From: Eubacterium plexicaudatum ASF492
GTDB taxonomy: Bacteria > Bacillota > Clostridia > Lachnospirales > Lachnospiraceae
DNA length: 64,000 nucleotides
Direction: 5' to 3'
Assembly (NCBI RefSeq): GCF_000364225.2
Contig: NZ_AQFT02000001.1
Span: 2,666,001-2,730,000, forward strand
Both the position numbers and the translations under genes were made by a program. Below the pieces are notes generated by a model, which was not told where the DNA came from, did no database searches, and worked only from the letters and a program-made list of their open reading frames with translations. This document shows positions 17,765 through 27,936 of this stretch, one piece after another. The number at the start of each line of letters is the position of its first letter. Position 1 is the stretch's first letter.

Positions 17765-19935
17765 TTATAATATACCCCTGTCTAACTTTTCAAAAGAAAG
17801 AAGACGGGATTTGGCATTATCCGATGGTGCCATTTTTATATCAGGAAAACCTTCCGATATACTTGTTAAAATATTTTTCAGATTTCCGGACAGTGCACTG
17901 CGGATTTCTTCCTTATCTCCCCGCACAACAATGTCGATAAACTCATAATCTTCGATCAGCATGCTGCTGATGTATCCCATAATATCTCCGTTGATTTTGA
18001 TATGATCGTCTGCCGGTGCAAGCATAATAAATACAATACGGATTCCTTTAAAATAAGCGTCCGCAAATACTCCCAGATCTTTGGTCATGCAAACGGAAAA
18101 CGCCGGCCGCGTCACCCCTTTTGTACGTGCATGAAACAGTGCAAAACCAAACTCCGCAAATACCTGACTGGCAATCTGCTCTCTTTTTAAAATATCTTCC
18201 CGGATAATCTCCTGACAGTCCGAATACGGCGACATCTTCTCTCCGATTGCGATCAGAAGCTCTCCGAAACTGATCCGATTATCTACCCGGAAAAAGTCCA
18301 TATATTGAATGACCGTCTGAATCTGTGAAGCTACAAAATTAATCTCTTCCAGCTGCATGGAAAACTCGTCTGCTTCCTGCTGCTTCTTCGGCAGCCGTTC
18401 ATATTTACGAATCATCTGCCGGATATGCTCCGTATCTTCTTCATTTAACAGCGGATTTACAAATACGACCGGAATCTCCGGCTGCTCGATCGGAATGCTG
18501 GAAATAAAAAAGTCCGTGCGGCTCATAATATAAGGCGTAATGTCATGCTTGCCATATGCGGTAATTTCCATTCTGCCGTGAAATAGTTTTTCCAGCTTCG
18601 AAGACATCAGACGGGAAATGCCGATGCCGCTGGAGCAGATCACACCTGCCTGTACTTTGCGAATCTTTTCCTGTCTGCCTTCCAATCGTACCATTGCAGC
18701 GCCAAAATGCACGGTTAAAAATCCGATCTCCTGCTCCGGCACTTCTTTTCCCGTATACTTCTGCAATACCTGCGCAACCATTTCACAGCGCCTGTAAATA
18801 TCCGGATAGCTGATTTTAATATCTTCCAGTACCGGATTCTGAATCTGCATCCCATAAAGAAGCCGAATCAGCGTAGGCTGCAAATGCGCCAGAAGTCCCT
18901 GGATAAATCCGTCATCCTGCTTCATAAAATAGGCCTGTCTTGCGTCGTAAGCATCAATCATATCGTTGACCAGCTGCTGCAGTTCCTTATTTTCTATTTC
19001 CGGCTGTTCTTTCTGATTCCAGCGAATCTTCTCATGTTTGGCCCCTTTCAGATGCAGACAGATGTAAGAAATCTCCACCTTTGGAATGACAATCTGAAAT
19101 TCCTGCTCCAGTTCACTGACAATCACTTTTGCCAGCTCATAATCTTCATCTTCGGATATATTCTGTCTCCAGTTTTCGTCACAGTCGATCACTTCATTTT
19201 TCTTAATCCGGTTAATTGCGATCGAAAGGTGAATAATCAGCCCTACATAAGAATTTTCCGTCAAAGTCAGCACTTCGTTATGACCCAGATTCGTAATACA
19301 GTCCATCACACGCTTTACAATATCATCATTCAGAATCTGTCCGATGCTGCTTTTTTCAATGCGAGGTACGAAGAAAAATCATAACCGTCTTCCCCGTACA
19401 CTTCCCGCATGATCTGTGTATCTATATTTTCATCAATAAATCCACGGATTGCACGGCGATAATTCTCCTCCGTACCTTCGATCGAAATACCGCTGCCCGG
19501 CTTGCGGCTGACGATCAGACCATAATGCGCCAGCCAGCCTTCCACAGCCTCCAGATCCGCGCTGATCGTCGCCTCACTGACATCAAACCGACTGCTGTAA
19601 TAATACAGCTTGCGCAGTCCCTTTTCTTTTAAAATTTCCAAAATCAGACGTTTTCTGCGTTCCTCGCGGTTGCTGACATCATAGTCATCCCCTGAGCCGC
19701 ACACCGCAAGTAGCCGCGCTTTTTCTTCCATGCTGCCTTCAATCCAAATGCCTACGCCTGTTTTGGACATAAATTTCAATTCATAATCTCTTAACGAAGC
19801 GCTGACCGATTCCAGTTCCCGCTGCGCGGTCCGTCTGCTGACGCCGATCTGTTCTGCAAGATACTTTACGGAAACAGCAGAGGACTCCTGCAGCAATACA
19901 TATAAAATCTGTTTCATCCTTGATGTTATTTCCAT
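17765..19935 (-). pseudogene. mtlR: PRD-containing transcriptional activator, MtlR type, one frameshift
   Basis: A PTS-controlled activator of about 723 aa when repaired. In order it has an N-terminal helix-turn-helix (VKYLAEQIGVSRRTAQREL), a second HTH, two PRD modules, an EIIB-like domain with the Cys in VICSSGIGISR, and an EIIA-like domain with the His in ALFHARTKGVTRP. The frame breaks in the six-base T run (plus strand) at 19351-19356: one more base joins YLALKK to SSIGQILNDDIVKRVMD. It lies between the IIBC and IIA genes, the same order as in Bacillus and Geobacillus mannitol operons. Phosphorylation of the PRDs by HPr/EI and of the EIIB site would couple expression to substrate supply. 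Confidence 0.9.
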
Positions 19936-19979
19936 AATGATGTACCCCTTCTTTACTCTTTTTCCTGCCGTTTTCTATT

Positions 19980-21391
19980 TTACAAATTCCGTTTTTTCAA
20001 ATCTTCTACAAGTGTCTCATATTCCGGCGCTGCCAGAAAGTTGGTAATTAATACAAGCTCCGCATTTGGATTGCTGTGTGCCGCACGCTCTCCAAGCTCC
20101 TGATGCGTCACTACGATCTGTACATCCTGGGGAATCGAAGATACCGGCGTATGAATCACCTCGATACCGGAAAGTCCGGCTGCGTTTATTTTCTTTTTCA
20201 ATACGGTTGCACCCATTGCGCTGGAACCCATACCCGCATCACATGCAAATGCAATCTTTCTGATTGTTCCGCCTGCATTGCCGGATGCTGCTCCTGCAGT
20301 TTTTGCCGGCTCCTGTGCAATGCCTTTTGACTGACGTTTCATTGCGTCTTTCTTTGCCTGTGCTTCTTCTAACGAGGTATCTTTACCCATAAATTTTAAC
20401 AGCGGTACGGATATTAAGAACGATACCGCCGCAGACAGCAGCACGCCTGCAAACAGGCCCAGATAGCAATGCCGTTCCGCCATCATCGTGATCGCAATAA
20501 TACTTCCTGGTGATGCGGTAGATACAAGACCTACATCAAACAGGCTGAAACATAAAACGCCGGTCATACCGCCTGCAATCGCCGACAGCAGTAAAAACGG
20601 ATTCATCAGTATGTATGGAAAATAAATCTCATGAATACCGCCTAAAAAGTGAATAATTACGGCACCCGGCGCAGAACTTTTCGCGCTGCCTTTTCCTGCG
20701 ATGCAGTAAGCAAGCAAAATACCAAGTCCCGGACCCGGATTTGCTTCCAACAGGAAGAAAACGGATTTTCCGGCTTCCTGTACCTGCTGAATACCGAGTG
20801 GTGAAAAATACCCTGATTAATCGCATTATTTAAAAACAGTACCTTGGCAGGCTCAATCAAAATGCTGACTAACGGCAGCAGGCTGTGCTCTACCAAAAAT
20901 CCTACACCCGCACTCATGGCGGTCGTCAGGCCGTTGACAAGCGGCGTAATGCCAACCATCGAAAGTAATGCCAGAATGCCGCCGATAATGCCAATCGAAA
21001 AATTGTTAATTAACATTTCAAATCCTGCCGGAATGTGTCCTTCCATCATCCGGTCGAATTTTTTAATCACAAGCGCAGATATCGGTCCTACAACCATTGC
21101 ACCTAAAAACATCGGGTTTTCGGAAGCTACAATAACACCCATCGCCGCAATTGCGCCTGTCAGCGCACCGCGGTCTCCGGCAACGACCTTACCTCCGGTA
21201 TACGCAATCAACAGTGGCAGCATCACATGTGACATTGGATTTACCAACTGCGCAAATGCTGCGTTCGGTATCCATCCTTTTTCAATAAACAGTGCTGCAA
21301 TCAGTCCCCACGCAATGAAAGCGCCGATATTCGGCATTACCATGCCGCTTAGAAATCTTCCAAAAGTCTGTACTCTTTCTTTCATAATCAC
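19980..21391 (-). pseudogene. mtlA: PTS mannitol-type EIIBC, one frameshift
   Basis: Membrane transporter that phosphorylates its sugar alcohol during uptake, about 470 aa when repaired. The N-terminal IIC domain starts with ERVQTFGRFLSGMVMPNIGAF and has the GGIHEIYFPYIL loop of the mannitol family. The C-terminal IIB domain carries the phosphocysteine in FACDAGMGSSAMG. One base is missing from the run at 20804-20808, so INQGIF passes out of frame instead of continuing SPLGIQQVQEAGKS. A clear promoter lies upstream and the regulator gene follows. Mannitol is the best substrate guess from IIC similarity, but the downstream enzymes are atypical for mannitol. Confidence 0.9.
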
Positions 21392-21493
21392 ACCTCTTTT
21401 TTGTTGTCGTAAAATTCCTCTCCATCACGGCCGGCCAGCCATTTCATCGTTTTGGATCGTTCTGTTCAAACAATGTTCTTGTCTGCTGAATCT

Positions 21494-21523
21494 ATTATAC
21501 GTTGGACTGCCCATCTGTTTCAA
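21494..21523 (-). promoter_or_regulatory. Promoter of the hexitol PTS operon
   Basis: On the minus strand TTGAAA (complement of 21518-21523), 18 bases, TATAAT (complement of 21494-21499). It lies about 100 bases before the EIIBC start; the leader between contains CCGGCCGG and no obvious antiterminator stem. Confidence 0.6.
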
Positions 21524-21535
21524 GCAATAGAAAAA

Positions 21536-21568
21536 GAGATTTGGCACTAAGCATTAATGCCAAATCTC
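21536..21568 (-). terminator. Terminator of the DUF1703-type ATPase gene
   Basis: Eleven-base arms (21536-21546, 21558-21568) and, on the minus strand, a following TTTTTCT tract. It separates the ATPase gene from the hexitol operon promoter. Confidence 0.85.
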
Positions 21569-21602
21569 CAGTTTTTTATGCAATGTATCTAATACCCCCT
21601 AT

Positions 21603-23320
21603 CTAATACACCGTATGCAGTTGTTCCGGACAGCCGCCATCTACCAGTACATGCTTTCCCTGAAAAGCAATTCCGTAAATTCGAATTTGCCGTGATAAAA
21701 TTCCTTTTGCCAATAATTCCATATCATATTTTTTGGTCAGGATCTGACGCAAAGCCGCATTCACGGTTTCCTGTAAGGAAGATTCCTTTTTGGATCCCGC
21801 ACCTTAAACTCCAGAATAATTCCGTCATGTGCTGTCGGATCGCGCGGTTCCATAACTACATCATAACGCCCATAACCGCTTTCCCGATTCGAAGTAATAT
21901 GATAAAGATCACGCAAACCGGCAATCAGCCCCAATGTAAAGCCATGATAAAAATTTTCAGGCTGTTTAAAAGCAGACGGTTTATAACCCGTATCAAAACT
22001 GCTGAATGTTTCCTGTGCAATTTCATTCAGATAATCATTCATAAATTGCTTATTTCCGTTTAAAAGTGCTTCTGAAAAATCATTATAATCCAGATTTTTA
22101 TTCGAAAACCAGTCCATTACCATCTCATCAAACATGAGACGTACTTCTCTGTTTGTAAGTGCAAGCACGTACTCCTGCTTCCCTCGATCGTTTTGCTTTA
22201 CCTCAAGCGCTTTCAGATAGCCGCTCGCTAACAGCAGGCTCCATACCGCCGACTTCTTTTTGTTCAGCTGTTTAAACACGATCTCTTCATCCATCTGTGT
22301 TCGAAATTCCCGGCCCATCAGCAAATCTTCCATGACCAGCTTCATTTCCATACCACCATCATGGATCAGCTGTCCGACCATACTGTTTGAACTTGTATTT
22401 ACCCAAAAAGCTTTCAGCTCTTTTTCATCCAGAAAATTAAGAATTGACCACGGATTGTAAATACTGTCATGGTTTCCGAAACGAAATCCATCATACCAGC
22501 ATTTCACCTCCTGCTTTTGATCCGATAAGCCAAATTCTTCCAATGCAGCCAATACTTCTTTTTCCGTAAATCCAAATGCCGTCTCATATTTTTTTGATGT
22601 TGTCGTTATCATTTTCAAATGATTCAAATCCGAAAAAACAGACTCTTTGCTCACCCGTGTGATTCCGGTTAAAACAGCTCGTTCCATATATGGATTATCT
22701 TTAAACGAAGCATTAAATATGCCTCTGATAAATGCGGCCATTTCTTCCCAGTATCCGCCCAGATATGCTTCCTGCAGCGGCGTATCGTACTCATCCAGCA
22801 GAATCAGCGGCTTTTTGCCGTAGTATCGGTACATAAATTCGGACAGGCGATGAATGGCAGCTTCTGCCGTATGCTCCTCCATCGTATCGCATATTTGCAT
22901 AAAATAGTTCTTTTCCGTTGCCGACAGCAGATCGCCATGCAGCAGATACCTGTTTCTTTCATACAGTTCCGTAAAAATCTGGTTGAGAATCATTCGTGTA
23001 TGTCTGTAATGATTCCCTTTCACTCTCGAAAAACTCAGAAAAATAACCGGATATGTTCCCTGCAGGCTGCGGTATTTCGCATGCTGCCATATTTGCAGCG
23101 TTTCAAATACGGCGCGCTCCTGTGCATAATTTACGGAAAAAAACTGCTCCAGCATACTCATCGTAAGTGTTTTTCCAAACCGCCTGGGTCTTGTGATCAA
23201 TGTCACATCATCCATGCTGTCCCACCATTCTTTGATAAACAGTGTCTTATCTACATAAAAACAGTTGTTTTTTATAATTTTACCAAAATCCTGTATTCCG
23301 ATTGCCGCTCTCCTTGCCAT
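21603..23320 (-). pseudogene. AAA-ATPase-like / DUF1703 (PD-(D/E)XK-type) protein, C-terminal frameshift
   Basis: Member of the large family seen in many copies in gut Firmicutes and Bacteroidetes. The N-terminal half has YVDKTLFI and the P-loop-like RPRRFGKTLTMSM, with a Walker B-like LILLDEYDTPLQEA. The C-terminal half is the nuclease-like DUF1703 region, with GRYDVV and the EFKV core. The frame slips at the five-base T run (plus) at 21787-21791: one more base lets EFKVRDPKKE continue as SSLQETVNAALRQIL and end at 21603, giving about 570 aa. As written it stops soon after the EFKV lysine. The biological role of the family is not established. It sits alone between a terminator and the trehalose operon. 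Confidence 0.85.
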
Positions 23321-23355
23321 TTCATCACCCCCTGCAGATCGTCTGTCAGATTATT

Positions 23356-25032
23356 TTAACATATCCCTGCACCGTGGTCTATCTTTAAATCTGCATTCGC
23401 ATACACTATCGTTTCATACGGTCTGAGTACAATGTTTTTGCCGGTTTCCGTTTGAGGTTCGTAATTGCCCAGAAGCCTGTAATAATCCGTCCATGACGGC
23501 TGCATCGGAATCGTCACCTCTTCTGCGGTCAGATTGTTCCATACAAGCAGTTCCTGTGTACCATAATTTCTCCGAAAAGCCAGCACATCCGAATTTTCCT
23601 GTTCCATAAAGGCAATCGTCCCTTTGGAAATTACCTCCGTAGCTTTTCGCAGAGCAATCAGTTTTTGATAAAAACAAAATATGGAATCTTCGTCATCTGT
23701 TTGTGCCTGCGCATGAATCGTCTTATAATTTCCGGAAAGTTCTATCCAGGGCGCTGCGTCGGTAAAGCCTGCGTTGACGCAGTCCGACCACTGCATCGGC
23801 GTTCTCCCGTTGTCTCTGGAACGGGCATCTAGGATTGCCAGCGCTTCCGACTCCGATTTTCCTTTTTTTAACAGAATCTGATAATAATTCAGACTTTCAA
23901 CATCACGGTATTGCGTTATATTCCGGTAATGCGGATTGGTCATACCGAGTTCTTCTCCCTGATAAATATATGGCGTTCCGCGCATCAGGTGCGTACAGGC
24001 AGCAAGCATTTTGGCCGATTGTTTCCAATATGTTCCCTCATCCCCAAGTCGTGATACGATGCGCGGCTGATCGTGATTGCACCAGAACAGCGCATTCCAT
24101 CCGTTTTGCTGCTGCATGAGTGTCTGCCACCGTTCAAACAGATTTTTCAGCTGCATCCGGTCCGGCGGCATCAGTTCCCATTTATCCCCGTTTTTATAAT
24201 CCACCTTTAAATGATGAAACTGAAAGCACATAGATAATTCTTTTTCTTCCGGATTGGAATAACGCACACAATGCTGCGGCGTTGTGGAAGACATCTCACC
24301 GACGGTAATCATATCCGAAATCCCGGTATCCCGCACGAGTTCTTTTAAATATTCATGCACATGCGGCCCGTCGGTATAAAATCTGCGTCCGTCCCCCTCG
24401 TAATCATCCTGAAACACCGCCGGCTTTGAAATCAGATTGACTACGTCAAACCGAAATCCGCGGACACCTTTTTGCTTCCAGAACCGGATTACGTTTTTGA
24501 GTTCCTCACGAACACGCGGATTGTCCCAGTTCAAATCTGCCTGTGTCACATCAAACAGATGCAGATACCATTTTCCAAGAGACGGTACATATTCCCAGGC
24601 AGGCCCGCCGAACTTGGATTCCCAGTTCGTAGGCATCCGATCCGGCCCGCCTTCCTTAAAGATATAATAATCTTCATACTCTTTTTCACCGGCCAGAGCT
24701 TTTTGGAACCAGATATGATCAGTGGACGTATGATTAAAAACCATATCCAGCATCACGCCAATGCCCCGCGCATTGCACTGTGCAAGCAGCCGGTCCATAT
24801 CTGCCATCGTTCCAAACATCGGTTCTATCCGATAATAATCCGACACATCATAGCCGTTATCTTTCTGCGGGGACCGAAACACCGGTGTCAGCCACAAATA
24901 ATCAACTCCCAGTTTTTTTAAATAGTCCAGTCTGCTTATCACCCCATTCAAATCACCAATACCGTCTCCATTGGAATCCTGAAAAGACTTTGGATAAATC
25001 TGATAGACTACCGCATTGCCGAAATCTTTCAT
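23356..25032 (-). CDS. treC: Trehalose-6-phosphate hydrolase (GH13)
   Basis: Cytoplasmic phospho-alpha-(1,1)-glucosidase that splits imported trehalose 6-phosphate into glucose and glucose 6-phosphate. It is 558 aa, the usual GH13_29 length. Visible GH13 motifs are DMVFNH (96-101), GFRFDVVN with nucleophile Asp196, VGEMSS with acid/base Glu246, and NHDQPR. It lies 12 bases after the trehalose PTS gene and so shares its promoter. Oligo-1,6-glucosidase is the main alternative by sequence, but the PTS and TreR neighbours settle the trehalose assignment. Confidence 0.93.
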   Translation of the reverse strand: MKDFGNAVVYQIYPKSFQDSNGDGIGDLNGVISRLDYLKKLGVDYLWLTPVFRSPQKDNGYDVSDYYRIEPMFGTMADMDRLLAQCNARGIGVMLDMVFNHTSTDHIWFQKALAGEKEYEDYYIFKEGGPDRMPTNWESKFGGPAWEYVPSLGKWYLHLFDVTQADLNWDNPRVREELKNVIRFWKQKGVRGFRFDVVNLISKPAVFQDDYEGDGRRFYTDGPHVHEYLKELVRDTGISDMITVGEMSSTTPQHCVRYSNPEEKELSMCFQFHHLKVDYKNGDKWELMPPDRMQLKNLFERWQTLMQQQNGWNALFWCNHDQPRIVSRLGDEGTYWKQSAKMLAACTHLMRGTPYIYQGEELGMTNPHYRNITQYRDVESLNYYQILLKKGKSESEALAILDARSRDNGRTPMQWSDCVNAGFTDAAPWIELSGNYKTIHAQAQTDDEDSIFCFYQKLIALRKATEVISKGTIAFMEQENSDVLAFRRNYGTQELLVWNNLTAEEVTIPMQPSWTDYYRLLGNYEPQTETGKNIVLRPYETIVYANADLKIDHGAGIC

Positions 25033-25044
25033 ATAAACCTCCTT

Positions 25045-26958
25045 TTAGTCAAACGTCACTACTACGGTATCATTTACCTGCGCCTGCATGCCTGTATGAA
25101 ACCGAATATTTTCCGCACTCCCTGCCTCCGTAATAACACATACGGTAACATCCGGATGCCCGGCTGCTTTTATTTTATTTCTGTCAAATCGAATCAGCGG
25201 CGTTCCGGCTTTTACGGTCTGCCCCTGTGTTACGAGATACTCAAATCCGTCTCCGTTCATATCGACGGTATCTATACCGACGTGCAGCAAAATTTCCATG
25301 CCGTTTGCAAGCATCAGTCCGCATGCATGCCTGGAAGATTCCATCAGCATACCGACCGTTGCATCTGCCGGTGCATACAGCACTTCCTGTTCCGGCACAA
25401 TTGCAAGTCCGTCTCCCATAACCCCTTCTGAAAATACGCCATCGTTTACTTCTTTTAAAGGAATCACTCTTCCCTGCAAAAATGCTTTCAGCTCTGCTGT
25501 CTGCGTATCACTGTGTTCGGTTTGCGTTTCTCCGTATTTTTCAATATCGGACAGTTTTTTCTTTCCGACCGTCAGTGTCAGCACGAACGGAACCACAACC
25601 GCGATTACCGTGCAGACAGCAAAGCTGCCCATACTTTTCGGATGAATCGAAAGAATGCCCGGCAGTCCGCCTACTCCGATTGCAGTTGCCGTCGTTCCCA
25701 TTGCAACACTGACAATAGCCGCTGCTGCGGAACCAATCATACCGCATACAAACGGAAATCCGTTTTTTAAATTCACACCAAATATTGCCGGTTCCGTAAC
25801 GCCCAGATAGCACGAGATTGCCGCCGGAACGTTCACTTCCTGTGCCTGTGCGTTTTTCTTCTGCAAAACAATCATACCCATAACCGCAGAACCCTGTGCA
25901 ATGTTGGACAGCGCAATCGTCGGCCACAGCATCGTTCCCTCATAGTCTGCGATCAGCTGCAGATCAATCGCATTTGACATATGATGCAGACCCGTAATGA
26001 CAAGCGGTGCATATATAAGGCCGAAAACCGCCGCAAAAACCACTCGAAACGAACCGGTAATGCCCGCAAATACGACTGCAGACACCGCCGAGCCGATCTT
26101 CCAGCCGATCGGTCCAAGGACAAAATGCGAAGCCATCACCGCCAGCACAAGACTGCAGAACGGCACTACAATCATGGAAATTACCTGCGGTGTTATTTTT
26201 CTGAAAAATTTTTCCAGATACACAAGTGTAAATGCCGCCAGTATCGCCGGCAGCACCTGTGCCTGGTATCCGATCATATTTACCTGTACAAACCCAAAAT
26301 CCCACTTTGGTATGTCTGCCGCCGCTGTCTTTGCAACGTCATAAGCATTCAGCAGCTGACCGGATACAAGCGTCAGTCCAAGAATAATGCCCAGCATCTG
26401 TGTCGTGCCCATTTTCTTTGTTACGGACCAGCAGATACCGACCGGAAGCATATGGAATACGGCTTCTCCAATCAGCCATAAAAAACTGTCAAGCCCACTC
26501 CATAACCGATTCAGGTCACAAAGTGTCTTTGTTCCGTCTTCAAATAAGTACAGACTGTCAATACAGTTGCGAAATCCTAAAATCAGACCCCCTGTAATAA
26601 TCGCCGGTATGAGCGGCGCAAAGATCTCCGCCAATGCCGTTACCATTCGCTGCATCACATTCTGATTCTTTTTCGCCGCCTGCTTTACCGCGTCCTTGGA
26701 TACACCTTCCAGTCCGGCCACAGCAGTAAAATCATTGTAAAAATCCGCTACCGTATTTCCGATTATGACCTGGAACTGTCCGGACTGTGTAAAGCTGCCT
26801 TTGACCACTTTCATTTTTTCGATTGCAGAAACGTCTGCTTTGGAAGGGTCTGCCAAAGCAAAACGCATGCGTGTCATGCAATGTGACACCGCAGCGATAT
26901 TTTCCCGGCCGCCGACGAGCTGCAACAGTTCTTTTGCATCTTGTACATACTTACCCAT
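25045..26958 (-). CDS. treP: Trehalose-specific PTS transporter EIIBCA
   Basis: Imports trehalose as trehalose 6-phosphate. I place the start at ATG 26958 (637 aa), five codons inside the longer open frame, because GGAGGAGAATAAT directly precedes it. Domain order is IIB (Cys27 in VSHCMTRMRF), IIC with about ten membrane segments, then a fused IIA with the active-site motif EILLHVGIDTV. The fused IIA means no separate EIIA gene is needed. The gene is divergent from treR, and the spacer between them carries three operator-like palindromes. It is followed at once by treC. Confidence 0.93.
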   Translation of the reverse strand: MGKYVQDAKELLQLVGGRENIAAVSHCMTRMRFALADPSKADVSAIEKMKVVKGSFTQSGQFQVIIGNTVADFYNDFTAVAGLEGVSKDAVKQAAKKNQNVMQRMVTALAEIFAPLIPAIITGGLILGFRNCIDSLYLFEDGTKTLCDLNRLWSGLDSFLWLIGEAVFHMLPVGICWSVTKKMGTTQMLGIILGLTLVSGQLLNAYDVAKTAAADIPKWDFGFVQVNMIGYQAQVLPAILAAFTLVYLEKFFRKITPQVISMIVVPFCSLVLAVMASHFVLGPIGWKIGSAVSAVVFAGITGSFRVVFAAVFGLIYAPLVITGLHHMSNAIDLQLIADYEGTMLWPTIALSNIAQGSAVMGMIVLQKKNAQAQEVNVPAAISCYLGVTEPAIFGVNLKNGFPFVCGMIGSAAAAIVSVAMGTTATAIGVGGLPGILSIHPKSMGSFAVCTVIAVVVPFVLTLTVGKKKLSDIEKYGETQTEHSDTQTAELKAFLQGRVIPLKEVNDGVFSEGVMGDGLAIVPEQEVLYAPADATVGMLMESSRHACGLMLANGMEILLHVGIDTVDMNGDGFEYLVTQGQTVKAGTPLIRFDRNKIKAAGHPDVTVCVITEAGSAENIRFHTGMQAQVNDTVVVTFD

Positions 26959-26987
26959 ATTATTCTCCTCCATATGATATTTGTTTC

Positions 26988-27070
26988 ACTTGTTTAAACA
27001 TCTTGTATCTTATATATATCATACTTGTTTAAACATGTCAACATCTTTTTTGAAATTTGTTTAAACAAGT
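26988..27070. promoter_or_regulatory. Three TreR-type operators in the treP-treR spacer
   Basis: The palindromic core TTGTTTAAACA occurs at 26990-27000, 27026-27036 (one base variant reading is the same core) and 27058-27068; the third lies in the near-perfect ATTTGTTTAAACAAGT (27055-27070). Spacing is about 35 and 32 bp. The middle copy overlaps the -35 and spacer of the treP promoter. This fits GntR-type repression by TreR, relieved by trehalose 6-phosphate. Confidence 0.85.
27013..27041 (-). promoter_or_regulatory. Promoter of treP-treC
   Basis: Minus strand TTGACA (complement of 27036-27041), 17 bases, TATATA (complement of 27013-27018); it overlaps the middle TreR-like site. Confidence 0.75.
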
Positions 27071-27077
27071 TTGTCTG

Positions 27078-27106
27078 TTGACTTTCAATCAAAATGTTTT
27101 TATAAT
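27078..27106 (+). promoter_or_regulatory. Promoter of treR
   Basis: TTGACT (27078-27083), 17-base spacer, TATAAT (27101-27106), just downstream of the third operator. Confidence 0.8.
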
Positions 27107-27151
27107 AGAAGAAGCAAACTTTTGCATATGTTTCAAAGAAAGGAACCAACG

Positions 27152-27919
27152 ATGCCGAAAAGCAAATATCAGGATATCTATCAGGATCTGAAAAGAAAAA
27201 TCGAATCTGACGAATATGCCTATCAGTCACTTCTGCCGTCCGAAAATCTGCTGATTCAAAATTACAGCTGTTCCCGCAATACGGTACGGCGTGCCATCGG
27301 CCGTCTGGTCACGGACGGTTATGTACAGACGATGCAGGGCAAAGGCGTTCGCAATATTTACCGTCCGATTGAACAGACTGCTTTTACGCTCGGCGAAATT
27401 GAAAGTTTTCGTGAATCGGCGCTTCGAAACGGCCAGACGCCCGCAACAAAAGTCCTGCTGTTTACCGAACTGTCCGCAGATGAAACACTCGGCAGGCGAA
27501 CCGGTTTTGCGCCCGGTACGGAACTTTTTTACCTGCAGCGCCTGCACTGCCTGGACGGCATCCCGTTAATTATGAATCACAACTATTTTTTAAAAGAAAG
27601 CATGCCGAATCTGACAAAAGAAATTGCGGAAGTTTCCATATATGACTATCTGGAACAAACGCTGCATATGACGATTGTAAGCAGCCGCCGGATTATGACG
27701 GTTGAAAAAATATCGGAAATAGATGAAAAATATTTACGGCTGAATGCCGAAGAATACAACTGCATGGCTGTCGTCAGCAGTTTTACTTATAACAGTGACG
27801 GTATTATGTTTGAGTATACCCAGTCCAGGCACCGGCCGGATTATTTTCGTTTTCAGGACCATGCGGTTCGAAAACCACCGCAGGCGCATGAACGGACAGC
27901 AAATCATTATTCACTGTAA
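27152..27919 (+). CDS. treR: Trehalose operon repressor, GntR/HutC family
   Basis: A 255-aa regulator starting at ATG 27152 behind AGAAAGGAA; the longer upstream frame overlaps the promoter. The N-terminal winged helix is typical GntR (LLPSENLLIQNYSCSRNTVRRAIGRLVTDGYVQ, described here only by its borders at about residues 26-60). The C-terminal UTRA domain has FTLGEIESFRE and the late HRPDYFRFQD motif that usually ends the family. About 20 extra residues follow that motif here. The divergent treP operon and three palindromes make it the local repressor. A TerD-family gene starts 17 bases after its stop with no clear promoter between. Confidence 0.92.
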   Translation: MPKSKYQDIYQDLKRKIESDEYAYQSLLPSENLLIQNYSCSRNTVRRAIGRLVTDGYVQTMQGKGVRNIYRPIEQTAFTLGEIESFRESALRNGQTPATKVLLFTELSADETLGRRTGFAPGTELFYLQRLHCLDGIPLIMNHNYFLKESMPNLTKEIAEVSIYDYLEQTLHMTIVSSRRIMTVEKISEIDEKYLRLNAEEYNCMAVVSSFTYNSDGIMFEYTQSRHRPDYFRFQDHAVRKPPQAHERTANHYSL

Positions 27920-27936
27920 TCTGTTTAGGAGGCCTT

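Noticed and set aside
17765..21391. Programmed frameshifting in the hexitol PTS genes
   Set aside because: The slips differ in position between genes, no slippery heptamer with a downstream pseudoknot is evident, and the same single-base loss occurs in unrelated genes across the window.
26988..27070. Short CRISPR-like direct repeats
   Set aside because: Three 11-base palindromic cores in a divergent promoter are operators; there are no spacers of constant length and no cas genes.
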